A stretch of 64,000 bases of DNA from Scytonematopsis contorta HA4267-MV1 (GTDB lineage Bacteria > Cyanobacteriota > Cyanobacteriia > Cyanobacteriales > Nostocaceae), in assembly GCA_019359035.1 (NCBI GenBank), contig JAHHIC010000046.1:1-64000 (forward strand), read 5' to 3'. Numbering within the stretch: position 1 is the first letter of the stretch; each line of letters starts with the position of its first letter. Position numbers and translations under genes: made by a program. Below are positions 50,386-60,283 of this stretch, piece after piece. The notes under the pieces were generated by a model. It was given only the letters and a program-made list of their open reading frames with translations. It did not search any database and was not told where the DNA came from.

Positions 50386-51378
50386 TTAATAGCTGGAAAC
50401 AGCCAATTCAGTCCAAGAATCTTTGTCTCTACTAAAGTCACCAAGGATATCAATTTTGTTTATATTGTTCACAAAAGGTTTAACTATGCTTTCTGTTTCT
50501 AGCAAATAATTTAAATAAGTGCGAGCAGTTATAGACAAGTGTTTTCCTGTGGGGTGAACAATATACCAATTTCTTTTAAGGGGTAAATGTTCGACATCTA
50601 AAATTGTCAATCCTGGTACAGCAGGTTCAGACATTAATGTATGCTGAGATAAGATAGAAATTCCGAAACCCCCAGCAATGGCATGTTTGATTGATTCGTT
50701 ACTACCGAATTCCAATTTACCTTTAATTTTGATTTGCTGTTCCTCTAAAAATTTTTGTACTACACGACGTGTTTCTGAACCAGGTTCGCGTAAAATAAAT
50801 CCCGATTCATCGATAAGTTCTTGCAAGGAAAGATTTTTTTCTTTCGCTAGGGGATGATTGACAGATGCGACTACGACTAGTGGGTCTTCTAAAAACGGTT
50901 GAGTGATAACATCAATGTTATCTGGCACTTGGCTCATGATGTATAAGTCGTCCAAATTACCCAGCATCCTATCCGTCATCACTTTGTGATTGATTAACTG
51001 TAGACGGACATCAATTCCTGGATATAGTTGGCAAAATGTACCTAAAGTGCGCGGGAGTAAATATTTTGCAGTCGTTGTTGCTGCTAAACGCAATTCTCCT
51101 TGTTTAAGCGACTTGAAATCAGTCACTTTTGTTTCAAATTGGGTAATAGTGTCAAAAATCTCCTGACAAGTCCCTAATAATTGCCTTCCCGCATCTGTCA
51201 AATGCATCCGCTTGCCTACTTGCTGAAATAAAGGTAAGCCTACGGATTTTGACAACTGTTTGACCTGCATTGAGACAGTCGGTTGAGAGACAAACAGTTC
51301 TTCGGCAGCCCTGCTGAAACTACCATGTCTTGCTGCGGCTTCAAATACCTTTAGCTGATATAGTGTCGCTTGTTTCAC
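50386..51378 (-). CDS. LysR-family regulator (CmpR/NdhR-like)
   Basis: The 330-residue protein begins MKQATLYQLKVFEAAARHGS with the winged HTH FSRAAEELFVSQPTVSMQVK and the effector domain from about residue 90. The sequence reads like cyanobacterial carbon-response LysR proteins (CmpR/CcmR/NdhR), which sense carbon-limitation metabolites and control inorganic-carbon uptake genes. RbcR and NtcB are less similar from memory. No carbon-uptake operon is adjacent, so the target set cannot be read. Its upstream 700-nt gap could be an autoregulatory region. Confidence 0.75.
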   Translation of the reverse strand: MKQATLYQLKVFEAAARHGSFSRAAEELFVSQPTVSMQVKQLSKSVGLPLFQQVGKRMHLTDAGRQLLGTCQEIFDTITQFETKVTDFKSLKQGELRLAATTTAKYLLPRTLGTFCQLYPGIDVRLQLINHKVMTDRMLGNLDDLYIMSQVPDNIDVITQPFLEDPLVVVASVNHPLAKEKNLSLQELIDESGFILREPGSETRRVVQKFLEEQQIKIKGKLEFGSNESIKHAIAGGFGISILSQHTLMSEPAVPGLTILDVEHLPLKRNWYIVHPTGKHLSITARTYLNYLLETESIVKPFVNNINKIDILGDFSRDKDSWTELAVSSY

Positions 51379-52090
51379 AATAACCTCTCCTGTAATAAGG
51401 ATTTAGATGCCAGCTCTCCAGATACGCCCCAACAATCTTCACACTTTAATAGATTTACACGAATACTTAAGAAAAGTTTAAATTTTCAAATTCAAATAAA
51501 TAATAAACATTTACAATTATTTACAGTAAGCATTGTAAAAACTCGATACATGATTGGCAATCAGAGCATTTTATCCATATTTAGTCAAGCATTCTTTTAT
51601 ACTTATACCTATATAAGCTTATCTTCATCGACATTGAGTAATATTCAATACACATACTTTGATTTATATATTCCATGGCTTTGGGTTGGAAGGCAGTTTT
51701 ACTAGTTGCATAAATTACAACATTTACTGACATTGCCAATGAGGTGTCTTACCCCTAGTACCATGTGTTAGAGGTTGGAGTATTATTATTCAGTCAAGAT
51801 AATTTTCAAAGCTGTTGAGATAAAATAGATACAGATTTAATGAATACTTATTTATATGAAAGCTTTCTGATGTGGTTGCTTTCCCGGATATTTATTAATA
51901 GTTTTTTGTATCAAAAGCAGTGTAATTGCTAGAACTATATCAAATTATAGTTGTAAGCAATTACACCTGAATAGTGTTCGTAGATGTGCAGGTAATTCTT
52001 GTAAAAACAGCAAGACAACACTGCAAGCAAATACTGTAATCCAAATTTGCTAACAAAATAAATTTGCTGACTATTAAGTTATTTTTAGAA
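51379..52090. other. 712-nt intergenic region without a supported gene
   Basis: AT-rich and without strong coding signs. An open frame at 51370-51705 on the plus strand has low-quality composition and overlaps the LysR start. It should contain the LysR promoter. Nothing else was recognised. Confidence 0.5.
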
Positions 52091-53548
52091 CTAGAACTTC
52101 TGACCAGCGTAAATGGAACGAACTTCCCCGTTGCGACGAATAAGAGCTTCTCCTTGGGAAACACCAACGAGTGTCCACCCACTGGAACCTATGCTTTCAC
52201 CAATATCAATGCGACGACTTGCACCATCAATACTAAATAAAGCTGCGGATTTTTCTTTTGCAGACCCTTCAAGCAATCCTTGTAAAATATGGGAAGGTGT
52301 CGGAGTTGTTACGGTAGATGCGACTTCTTGTCTGACAGGTGGTGCAACGTCCGAAGTTGTTGCAGCTGGTTTTCGCTGTCTTTCAGGTGCTGTTGCTACT
52401 GGTAGTTTAGGAGGTGCAACTGGTCTGATACTCGCAAATCTAGGTAAAGTTGGAGCCTTGGGTTCTCCCAGTATTACCGGGTTTCTACCTATGGCTACTG
52501 GTCTGAGGTTTGTTGCTGCTTGAATTGTGTTTTGCACTGTTTGTTTAGCAGCTTGACGCACTTGAGAAAGGGCGGTTTTTAGAGGTCCATTACCAGAAGC
52601 TTTCGCTACATTTGCTTTTGGTGAGGTTAATTTTGGTTCTGGCTTAATAGCTACACCTGGTACGGGTGGTAGAGTCACACCTGCAATAGTTGGTGGCATA
52701 TAGCGCATTGGTTGTGGTGCCTGGTAAACCGGAATGAACACTCGCTCAACACGTTCGATAACTCTTGTTGAGGGTGTTGGGGTTACTGATGCATTATTCG
52801 CAGCCAAAGTATTCGCAGCTAAAGTATTCGCGGCTAAATTTGGTGGTAAAGTTCCAGCCGTTCCACCATATCTAACGGGTGGTAGCGCTGAAGCAATGGA
52901 TGTTGGTGTTGTCGCAGCGCTGGCAATTGCGACTGGTCTAACAGATTTTTCGCGATTTTTTGCCTGCTCATTTCGTTCAATTACGGACAAAGCTCCTAGC
53001 ATATATTCTACTAGTTGGCTTTGTGCATCGGCTGGAGTGGCTTTAGGTAGAGCGTTTGATGACGCTTCTAATGCTTGTTGGCTAGAGTTTGATGCAATAC
53101 GAACAGTTCCAGAATTTAGCAACCAAAGAACACTACCCAGTGCCACACCGACGGTGGCTCCAAAAGTCAAAAGTTTACCTAGCCACACCCAAGATTTTTG
53201 GCTTGGCTTTTGTTTCTTAACAACTTTTCTGACTGAGTTGGGGTCAACTACAACTGTGTTAACTTGGTTAACTTGTAGGTTTCTTGGTTGAGAAACTGTT
53301 TGAGTTATGGCGTGTGGTGTTTCTTGCTGAACGATAAATTGTGGCAGTTTCGCTGCTTGCACAGGGAGATATTCTCGCTGCATGGTGTTGGTCTGAACGT
53401 AACCGCGACCTTCCAAAATATCGTCAATATCAGAAAACAGTTCATTCATTAAACCATCAGCATAAGTATCAATCGTCCAAGGTTCGCTGACGATTAGCTC
53501 CTCTGATGATGCTGCAAGAATAAGATGGGTGCTGGCTTCAGTAGACAT
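52091..53548 (-). CDS. cyanobacterial membrane protein with a PilP/GspC-like C-terminus
   Basis: The 485-residue protein has an acidic N-terminal cytosolic part, one membrane helix at about 123-145 (WVWLGKLLTFGATVGVALGS), a long Pro/Ala/Thr-rich periplasmic linker with an internal repeat (TLAANTLAANTLAANN, about residues 234-249) and a C-terminal domain (IDIGESIGSSGWTLVGVSQG, EALIRRNGEVRSIYAGQKF) that resembles the homology region of type II secretion/pilus PilP and GspC proteins. It may link an envelope complex to the inner membrane. The similarity is by pattern, moderate in strength. Confidence 0.6.
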   Translation of the reverse strand: MSTEASTHLILAASSEELIVSEPWTIDTYADGLMNELFSDIDDILEGRGYVQTNTMQREYLPVQAAKLPQFIVQQETPHAITQTVSQPRNLQVNQVNTVVVDPNSVRKVVKKQKPSQKSWVWLGKLLTFGATVGVALGSVLWLLNSGTVRIASNSSQQALEASSNALPKATPADAQSQLVEYMLGALSVIERNEQAKNREKSVRPVAIASAATTPTSIASALPPVRYGGTAGTLPPNLAANTLAANTLAANNASVTPTPSTRVIERVERVFIPVYQAPQPMRYMPPTIAGVTLPPVPGVAIKPEPKLTSPKANVAKASGNGPLKTALSQVRQAAKQTVQNTIQAATNLRPVAIGRNPVILGEPKAPTLPRFASIRPVAPPKLPVATAPERQRKPAATTSDVAPPVRQEVASTVTTPTPSHILQGLLEGSAKEKSAALFSIDGASRRIDIGESIGSSGWTLVGVSQGEALIRRNGEVRSIYAGQKF

Positions 53549-53599
53549 AAGCTATTTTCACAGTGTGACTCATGGGGGGAGTTACCCAGCCCTAAGTTA

Positions 53600-53662
53600 T
53601 TCGTTGTTTGTTATTTGTTAGTTGAGGGTTGACTGTTGACTGTTGACAGGTTAATGTTGACA
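53600..53662. repeat. GTTGACT/TTGTTAG heptamer array
   Basis: TTGACTGTTGACTGTTGACA and related units lie between the membrane protein gene and mnmG. It is the same heptamer class as at 48267. Confidence 0.7.
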
Positions 53663-53784
53663 GTTTGCAGTCGCTATTACCGATAACGGTTGATTAATGA
53701 CTACCAACTAAGTAATGTCATTAATCATACTAGCTATTTACGGCATTACCCTACTACTATAATCGCGCTTCATGAAGTTTTTTC

Positions 53785-55701
53785 CTATGCTAAGGCTGGA
53801 AGTTCTTGCTGGGATTGGTTTTTATGAATTTCTAAATAAATTAGTAATGCATTTATGTCAGCAGGGTTTACACCTCCTATACGTGTGGCTTGACCAAGAG
53901 TGAGGGGTTTTACCTTATTTAACTTTTCTCGCGCTTCTTTGGAGAGGGTATTTATGGACTCGTAATCCAAGTCGGGTGGTAGGCTACGGTTTGCTTGTTT
54001 AGCGATTTGTTCGATTTGATTTTGCTGCCTTATCAGGTAGCCAGAATACTTAATATCAATTTCTGCCCCTTCTTTTTCTGCTCGGTCAAGTTCTTGATTT
54101 CCCAAGCCGTAACTTTCAAGGTCTACATAATGAAATCCTGGACGACGTAGCAAGTCAGCTAAGGTAATTGAACCTTTAATTGCTTGTTGGGTAGCTTCCA
54201 CTATTGCTTTACCAACTTCATCATGTTCTTTTACTCGTGTTGAGTACAAACGTTCTTTTTCTGCCGCTATTTTCTCTTGTTTGCGGGTAAATAACTGCCA
54301 ACGACGGTCATCAATCAAACCAATGGAACGTCCTAGAGGTGTCAAGCGTTGGTCGGAGTTATCAGAGCGTAATATTAATCTGTATTCAGACCTACTGGTG
54401 AGCATTCGGTAAGGTTCCCGTAAGTCTTTTGTACATAAATCATCAACTAGAGTACCTAGGTAACTTTGCTCACGGGAGAAAACAACCATTTCTTCTCCAC
54501 GTGCAAACCGAGCAGCATTTATTCCTGCGACTAAGCCTTGGGCTGCTGCTTCTTCATAACCTGTTGTACCGTTTATTTGCCCAGCAAAAAATAAACCTTG
54601 GATTTTCTTGGTCATTAATGTGGGATAACACTGAGTCGCAGGCAAATAATCATACTCAACTGCATAGGCTGGACGCAGCATAATGCATTTTTCCAGTCCT
54701 GGAAGAGTACGTAACATTTGTATTTGTAAATTTTCGGGTAACCCAGTGGAAAACCCTTGAATATAAAGTTCAGGTATATCGCGTCCTTCGGGTTCTATAA
54801 AGATTTGATGGCTTTCTTTATCCGCAAACCGGACTATTTTATCTTCAATACTGGGACAATAACGTGGTCCTTTGGCTTCTACCCAACCTCCATAAACTGG
54901 GGAAAGATGAAGATTTTCCCTAATTAGACGATGGGTCTCGCTGGTGGTGCGGGTCATATGACAAGGCATTTGTTCCCGTTCTATCCAAGCTTCTGGGTCG
55001 AAACTAAACCAACGAACTTCTTTGTCCCCTGGTTGTAGTTCCATTTTGCTATAGTCTACCGAGCGCTTATCAACTCGTGCGGGGGTTCCTGTTTTTAAGC
55101 GTCCGGTTTCAAAACCTAAACGATTGAGAGTTTCGGTCAAACCTTCTGCGGCAAATTCTCCTGCACGTCCAGCGGACATTGATTTGTTGCCGACCCAAAT
55201 TTTCCCTCCTAAAAACGTTCCCGTCGTTAGGATGACTGCTTTACATTCAAAAGCTACGCCAAAATAAGTTTCAACCCCAATTATTTCATCATTAGCACCC
55301 AGCACCAAGTCTGTGACCATGCTTTCTCGCACCATCAAGTTTTCTTGGTTCTCGATAATATTTTTCATTATCTGAGCATATTCACGCTTGTCTGTTTGAG
55401 CGCGTAAAGCCCACACGGCTGGTCCTCGTGAAGCATTCAAAACACGCTTTTGTAGATAAGTGCGGTCTGCCATTTTGCCAATTTCTCCCCCAAGAGCATC
55501 TACCTCATGGGTTAATTGAGATTTTGCAGGTCCACCTACCGCTGGGTTACAAGGTTGCCAAGCAATTTTATCCAAGTTGAGTGTCAGCAGCAGGGTACGA
55601 CACCCTAAACGCGCTGTAGCTAGCGCAGCTTCACAACCGGAGTGACCTGCACCGACCACAATCACATCAAAAGCGTCTTGAAATTCAACGGTTTTGTGCA
55701 T
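53785..55701 (-). CDS. mnmG: tRNA uridine 5-carboxymethylaminomethyl modification enzyme
   Basis: The 638-residue FAD protein opens with [20 protein letters not shown] and has [47 protein letters not shown] and the C-terminal MnmG domain [20 protein letters not shown]. With MnmE it modifies the wobble uridine of several tRNAs, using 5,10-methylene-tetrahydrofolate. It is full length. It stands alone on this strand here. Confidence 0.95.
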   Translation of the reverse strand: MHKTVEFQDAFDVIVVGAGHSGCEAALATARLGCRTLLLTLNLDKIAWQPCNPAVGGPAKSQLTHEVDALGGEIGKMADRTYLQKRVLNASRGPAVWALRAQTDKREYAQIMKNIIENQENLMVRESMVTDLVLGANDEIIGVETYFGVAFECKAVILTTGTFLGGKIWVGNKSMSAGRAGEFAAEGLTETLNRLGFETGRLKTGTPARVDKRSVDYSKMELQPGDKEVRWFSFDPEAWIEREQMPCHMTRTTSETHRLIRENLHLSPVYGGWVEAKGPRYCPSIEDKIVRFADKESHQIFIEPEGRDIPELYIQGFSTGLPENLQIQMLRTLPGLEKCIMLRPAYAVEYDYLPATQCYPTLMTKKIQGLFFAGQINGTTGYEEAAAQGLVAGINAARFARGEEMVVFSREQSYLGTLVDDLCTKDLREPYRMLTSRSEYRLILRSDNSDQRLTPLGRSIGLIDDRRWQLFTRKQEKIAAEKERLYSTRVKEHDEVGKAIVEATQQAIKGSITLADLLRRPGFHYVDLESYGLGNQELDRAEKEGAEIDIKYSGYLIRQQNQIEQIAKQANRSLPPDLDYESINTLSKEAREKLNKVKPLTLGQATRIGGVNPADINALLIYLEIHKNQSQQELPALA

Positions 55702-56098
55702 GGTCTTTTCTTTTTAATTCACAAGCTAAAATTTGCAAGCTAAAATTTGCCAGCAACTATTTCACTCTCAATATTAACCGATGCCGTAGTTTCCGGGAGA
55801 GTAAGGTTGATATAAGGTAATATGAGAAAAAATACTTATAATTTCAATACAAAATATTTTTTATTTATTAAAGCATCCGTAAAATAGCTGATATGTTTTG
55901 TTTCATATAATAATTGACGTAATTAATTCAGAGTCGCAAAATTTAGTAATACACTAGTAAATAATGTGTAAACAAATCAGTATTTTCTTCTCTGTACTTA
56001 AATATGATTATTTTCAACTGAGTAGCCTAAAATCACTTGATTTATCACCGTGATACAGATATATCAGTTTTTACATTATTAACTAGGAAAAATCTTAA
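55702..56098. other. 397-nt AT-rich intergenic region
   Basis: A 14-bp direct repeat, AAGCTAAAATTTGC twice at 55723-55750, lies just beyond mnmG's start. The rest is AT-rich; it holds the divergent promoters of mnmG and the M15 peptidase gene. AGGA at 56085 is the latter's ribosome site. Confidence 0.5.
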
Positions 56099-57076
56099 AT
56101 GAAAAGGGCTTTCAGAAAAACTATTTTTTTCTGCTTAGTTATTTTAGTTACTTTCAGCTTGGTCGCTAGTACTGGCACATATCGCCGTCAGCTGGCTATC
56201 AGCGCTCAAAAGTCACAAAGTAATGATTGTGTAACTGTTATTGATTCATCAGCCACTGATTCTTTAGGGACTGATTCTTTAATAACTAATTCTAGCAAGC
56301 AGAGCATCAAGAAAAATTGTATGACCGTGATGCAAACAGTAATATCACCTAATAATTCTGTAAATACATCACCAAGTCCTATTACCACACAAATATCACG
56401 AAGTCCTATTGTCCCTGACCAAAATTTAGCAGAAACAGAGCGTTTTCTCAGTGCAGTTGCCACAAAACTACCTACTATCCCTGAAGATAATACATATGAA
56501 CGTATTATCTTAGGCGCATATGGTGCTGTGTTTCTTAATTATGAACCAGGGGTTACATTACCACCAAAAGTCAAGTTTGATTCGGCTGAGGAAACAAAGA
56601 AATTTCAAGATACTTTGACTCTGGGAAAAGTTACGAATACAAATAATTGTTACTTGCAAAAAGTAGCCGCAGATGCTCTCAACAAGGCTATATCTCAAGT
56701 CAGAATACCCTTAAAGTCTGGTTTTTCGGGTGATTGTACTCGCGACTTTGCCACCAATTTAAGATTTTGGAATAAATACGCGAACAACAATACTTTAGAA
56801 CAAGTACGTCAGGGTAAAGAGAAAAGGATTCTCGGTATTGTTGCTCCTCCTGGTACATCACAACATTTGTGGGGGTTAGCGATTGATTTGCGAGTGACGA
56901 GTCAAACACAAAGAAAAGCTTTACAGGAAAATGGCTGGTTTCAAACTGTTGAGAATGATGACCCCCATTGGACTTATATGGGTTTAGCAGAGGAATATTT
57001 ACCTCAGTTTGGATTTCAGAAAAAAGTTCTCAGGGGAATTACTTATTGGTTGACACCATTACAAATGAATTCCTAG
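56099..57076 (+). CDS. M15-family D-alanyl-D-alanine carboxypeptidase-like protein
   Basis: The 325-residue protein has an N-terminal signal or anchor (MKRAFRKTIFFCLVILVTFS), a Ser/Thr-rich linker to about residue 105 and a peptidase domain whose zinc ligands are seen in TSQHLWGLAIDLRV (H..D) and NDDPHWTYMG (H). That is the VanY/M15 layout. It should cut peptidoglycan stem peptides or related D-Ala bonds outside the membrane. A 28-nt palindrome follows 12 nt after the stop. Confidence 0.8.
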   Translation: MKRAFRKTIFFCLVILVTFSLVASTGTYRRQLAISAQKSQSNDCVTVIDSSATDSLGTDSLITNSSKQSIKKNCMTVMQTVISPNNSVNTSPSPITTQISRSPIVPDQNLAETERFLSAVATKLPTIPEDNTYERIILGAYGAVFLNYEPGVTLPPKVKFDSAEETKKFQDTLTLGKVTNTNNCYLQKVAADALNKAISQVRIPLKSGFSGDCTRDFATNLRFWNKYANNNTLEQVRQGKEKRILGIVAPPGTSQHLWGLAIDLRVTSQTQRKALQENGWFQTVENDDPHWTYMGLAEEYLPQFGFQKKVLRGITYWLTPLQMNS

Positions 57077-57087
57077 TACCTAACATT

Positions 57088-57115
57088 GTAGAGACGCGAT
57101 TAATCGCGTCTCTAC
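57088..57115. repeat. 28-nt perfect palindrome (GTAGAGACGCGATT arm)
   Basis: GTAGAGACGCGATT followed by its complement, then ATTAATTGG. It is 12 nt after the peptidase gene stop, where it could terminate transcription, but the T-run is weak. Confidence 0.85.
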
Positions 57116-57303
57116 ATTAATTGGTGCATGTAATATTTTATATTATTAATTAATGCGTGTAATGACTTATAGAATATATAATATATGATACTGGCTACCG
57201 AAGTAGTTAATAAATAATTACAATTCAGCAATAGCACTATACTTGTTAGATTTTTTACTAAACTGGGCACACTAATACTAGAGTTGCAGTTAAGGGATAT
57301 ACT

Positions 57304-58563
57304 ATGACAAATATCAGTGGAAATCAGGAGCAAAATTTATTATTAGATGTGCTAAAGGCTATCATTCAAAATCAGAAAATACACTCATTGCTGGAAGATA
57401 ATTTAGATAAGCTGAATGAGAACTTTCCTGTAATGTTACGGCAATGGACGAAAGAACGTTTTAGTAAAGAGCCAACAAGAGCTGTGAATATAGCTAGGGT
57501 GGTTGTCAAATTTTGTAAGCAGCTTCAGCAGTTTGAAAAAGGAAATCTTGCTATTAATACAGAAATTGCTATCGCTGGTTACGAAGCAGCAATAAGTGTA
57601 TTTACTATTGAGGCTTTTCCTTTAGAGAGAGGTGCGGTACAACAAGCCTTAGATATGACTTTGAAGCGACGTCAAAAAATTTTGTCTGCAAAAAATGCTG
57701 TAACAAATACAATTACACCCCAAAAGGAAATACCCCAGGTTGTAAGTAAAAACTCAGCACAAATAGAGCGACCTCCACAAGAATTACCTTCAAAAGCAAC
57801 AGTAAAAGTACCGATATCTACCACACAATCAATAATCACACAACCAATAGTTACACAGTCGCAGCAACTAGATACTCCAAAAATACCTATTCAAGATTCC
57901 CCAAGTCCTTTAGTCCCATCAGAAATAGTTGAAGATGTTAAATCTTTAATTGTCGAGTTTCAAGAGCTAAAGCAGCGCCATAAAATTTTAGAACAGTTAG
58001 TGATAAAGGTGACTGATTTACCTGAATCTGAACAATTTAATACAGGTATTTTTTATGATATTGATAATTTAATAAATGGTATTAGTGATTTAGATTTAGA
58101 AAAATTTTCTTTGAAGGATATTAAAAAAGCCATTCACAAAAAATCTGTAGTTGATAAAGTTGCTGTTCAGTGTGCTTATGCTGATTGGAGTAATTCTAAA
58201 TTAAAAAATATCCATAGCGAAATTCAGGAGATGGGTATAGAAAAAGCTCAAGTTTTTGATTTTGGGCATGGACGAAATGCAGCCGATATCCAGCTAACAA
58301 TTGATGTGATAGAATTTGTTCACGGTCGTCCTAATTTGCAGGTTTTTGTGATTGTTTCTGGTGATGGGGCTTTCGCTTCTTTAGCCAAAAAGTTACATGA
58401 ATACGGAAAAACTGTTATTGTCTGTGCTTATACAGGAAGAATTAATCGGGTTTTAAAATCAGTTTGTGATGATTTTATCCCATTACCACTATTAGAAGAA
58501 AAAGTTCAGGAACATCAAGGTAATTACAGTACTAATACCTCCTCTAAATTTTTAAATGTATAA
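57304..58563 (+). CDS. NYN-domain protein with an N-terminal helical module
   Basis: The 419-residue protein has an all-helical N-terminus to about residue 130, a Pro/Gln/Thr-rich linker (130-210), a short coiled coil and a C-terminal NYN nuclease-like domain from about 242: TGIFYDIDNLINGISDL, VAVQCAYADWSNSKL and VFVIVSGDGAFASLAKKLH. The catalytic acidic residues appear kept. The helical module (AIAGYEAAISVFTIEAFPL) recalls sequences seen in cyanobacterial CHAT/TPR proteins, perhaps an adaptor. It is the second NYN protein in 8 kb; the linked pair may reflect shared RNA turnover roles. Confidence 0.78.
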   Translation: MTNISGNQEQNLLLDVLKAIIQNQKIHSLLEDNLDKLNENFPVMLRQWTKERFSKEPTRAVNIARVVVKFCKQLQQFEKGNLAINTEIAIAGYEAAISVFTIEAFPLERGAVQQALDMTLKRRQKILSAKNAVTNTITPQKEIPQVVSKNSAQIERPPQELPSKATVKVPISTTQSIITQPIVTQSQQLDTPKIPIQDSPSPLVPSEIVEDVKSLIVEFQELKQRHKILEQLVIKVTDLPESEQFNTGIFYDIDNLINGISDLDLEKFSLKDIKKAIHKKSVVDKVAVQCAYADWSNSKLKNIHSEIQEMGIEKAQVFDFGHGRNAADIQLTIDVIEFVHGRPNLQVFVIVSGDGAFASLAKKLHEYGKTVIVCAYTGRINRVLKSVCDDFIPLPLLEEKVQEHQGNYSTNTSSKFLNV

Positions 58564-58596
58564 TATTAAACAAATTTTTAGATGTTACATGTGAGA

Positions 58597-58711
58597 CATA
58601 GCGTAAAAGACATAGCGTAAAAGACGTAGCGTAAAAGACGTAGCGTAAAAGACGTAGCGTAAAAGACGTAGCGTAAAAGACGTAGCGTAAAAGACGTTAC
58701 ATGTAACGTCT
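58597..58711. repeat. seven 14-bp tandem repeats ending in a palindrome
   Basis: TAGCGTAAAAGACG repeats seven times (58599-58696; first two units with ACA for ACG) and runs into the 20-nt palindrome AGACGTTACATGTAACGTCT at 58692-58711. A GTTACATGTGAGAC stretch at 58584-58597 is the likely other end. It is a second case of arm amplification beside a palindrome. Confidence 0.85.
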
Positions 58712-58790
58712 CTACATTTGGTTTTCGCGGATTTAAGATAATTCAGTACAATAAAATTGCATATTATAACAAAGCTGTGGGGTCAACTCG

Positions 58791-59369
58791 GTGGGTTTAT
58801 TTGAAGATTTAAGTCGGTTTCTGGAGAGTCGTTTAGAGGACTTTTTGCGAAATAATCCGCATTTGGAGTACGAAGCGCTGCTAGAACAATTACGGGAACA
58901 AGAGGAAGATGCTTTAAAATTAATTTCTGATTTGCAAGTGCAGGAAAAGCGGTCGCAAGAGGAAATACTTTCTACAGCTCAAGAGATACAAAAATGGCAC
59001 ATTCGTATTGAAAAAGCACAAGCAGCGGGTAGAAATGATTTGGCTGTAAAAGCGCAAGAGGTGGAAGCATCGCTTTTGCGTGAAGGTAATCAACGTTGGG
59101 GACAAATGCAGGGAGCCAAAGAACGCATTAGCCAAGCAAAAGAGCTTTTGAAGAAAATTCAAGAACGTCGTCAGGAAGTACAAGCGAAAGCGGCTCAAGC
59201 ACAAGCGGAGCGAGCAAAAGCAAAAGTTGAGCAGCAGCGTATTGATACCAGTGGTGGATGGAATAAATCTCGCAGTTCTTACAGTGGTTATGAAGATTTA
59301 GAAGAACAATTTCTTCGTTTGGAAACAGATGACGAGTTGCAGCGGATTAAAAAAAATATGGGTAAGTAG
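58791..59369 (+). CDS. TIGR04376 family coiled-coil protein
   Basis: The 192-residue protein starts MGLFEDLSRFLESRLEDFLR with GTG as the start codon and is nearly all coiled coil (EALLEQLREQEEDALKLISD and on to residue 145), followed by a serine-rich region and an acidic end. It fits TIGR04376, a cyanobacterial family with a PspA-like look. Function is unknown. Upstream is the 14-bp tandem array. Confidence 0.8.
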   Translation: MGLFEDLSRFLESRLEDFLRNNPHLEYEALLEQLREQEEDALKLISDLQVQEKRSQEEILSTAQEIQKWHIRIEKAQAAGRNDLAVKAQEVEASLLREGNQRWGQMQGAKERISQAKELLKKIQERRQEVQAKAAQAQAERAKAKVEQQRIDTSGGWNKSRSSYSGYEDLEEQFLRLETDDELQRIKKNMGK

Positions 59370-59384
59370 TTGATAATAGTGTAT

Positions 59385-59404
59385 AGACGCGATTAATCGC
59401 GTCT
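59385..59404. repeat. 20-nt palindrome, short member of the family
   Basis: AGACGCGATTAATCGCGTCT is perfectly palindromic, 15 nt after the TIGR04376 gene. The outer GTAG/CTAC bases of the longer copies are lost. Confidence 0.8.
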
Positions 59405-59505
59405 TTGGGGAGTGGGGAAGAAAAAATATATATATTTGAAATGTATTGAGCTTACTATTTTAGTTAAGCTTTTCTGGTACATTACATTCAAATCAATACT
59501 GCTCG

Positions 59506-60057
59506 GTGAAAAGCATGGAACGCAGTATAGTGTTTGATATTTTAGCAAGTTTACAACGTCTGTTTGTAGGATATATTCCGGCAGCAGCATTAGGAGTTTT
59601 GATAGGATTGCTAATTGGCGTAAATGGAGTAATTTTTCAGATATTTAAGTGGATTTTTCAGATACCACGTAGTATAACTCCAATTGCTTTTTTACCAATC
59701 GCACTTGTGGTATTGAAACAAAATGAGTTAGCAGCCATTGCCGTTATTTTCACAAGTGTTCTTTGGTCATTAATTATAGATACAGCAACAGGTGTACGCC
59801 AATTTTACAAACTTGGTAATAACTTTCGTGTAGCTGTTTATCATATTTTTAATGCATTAAGAATGGGAATTTGGGTAGCTTGGTTTACAGTTATAGCCAC
59901 AGAAATGTTGATTGGTGGAAGAGGACTTGGTGCTGTTGTCTGGAGTTCTTATCAATCAAGTAGATATAATTCTATTATTGAAGTATTAATTTACATTGGT
60001 GTTATTGGTTTTCTTCTAGACCAACTATTAGAAGTTACTGGTACTTTTTTATCTTAA
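59506..60057 (+). CDS. short ABC-transporter permease (NrtB/SsuC type), orphan
   Basis: The 183-residue protein (GTG start at 59506; ATG 59515 possible) has about five hydrophobic helices and the binding-protein-dependent permease pattern SLQRLFVGYIPAAALGVLIG, TPIAFLPIALVVL and EMLIGGRGLGAVVWSSYQSS. Family members such as NrtB and SsuC are about 250-280 residues, so the N-terminal third is missing while the remaining core appears intact. No binding protein or ATPase gene is adjacent. It may be a truncated relic or a reduced permease. Confidence 0.65.
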   Translation: MKSMERSIVFDILASLQRLFVGYIPAAALGVLIGLLIGVNGVIFQIFKWIFQIPRSITPIAFLPIALVVLKQNELAAIAVIFTSVLWSLIIDTATGVRQFYKLGNNFRVAVYHIFNALRMGIWVAWFTVIATEMLIGGRGLGAVVWSSYQSSRYNSIIEVLIYIGVIGFLLDQLLEVTGTFLS

Positions 60058-60122
60058 ATTGTCTCAGAAGGTCGTAGAGGTGGAGAGTAGAAAGTCTTAG
60101 ATTTTGATTGTAATTCTTCTCG

Positions 60123-60262
60123 TACCCCTGAACTAAAGTATCCGAAGCGGACGCTGACGCAAACGGGCTAAAAGCTAAAGGAACGCTAAAGTTAACTATA
60201 ATAATCGTTCCAACCCGTTTTCAACGGGTTTCAGCTTTTAGCCCGAACTTTAGTTCAGGGTA
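60123..60262. mobile_element. MITE-like element, ACCCCTGAAC termini (140 bp)
   Basis: TACCCCTGAACTAAAGT at the left is mirrored by ACTTTAGTTCAGGGTA at the right (60247-60262), and CGGGCTAAAAGCT (60164-60176) pairs with AGCTTTTAGCCCG (60233-60245), with AACCCGTTTTCAACGGGTT inside. It is non-coding and closely related to the element at 40179. Confidence 0.65.
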
Positions 60263-60283
60263 ATTATATTTTTGGGAAGTTCC

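Noticed and set aside
51370-51705. 111-codon plus-strand frame upstream of the LysR gene
   Set aside because: Low-complexity composition, no ribosome site seen, overlaps the LysR start and has no recognisable family.
58597-58711. 14-bp tandem repeats considered as a CRISPR array
   Set aside because: The repeats are contiguous without spacers and too short. No cas genes are in the window.
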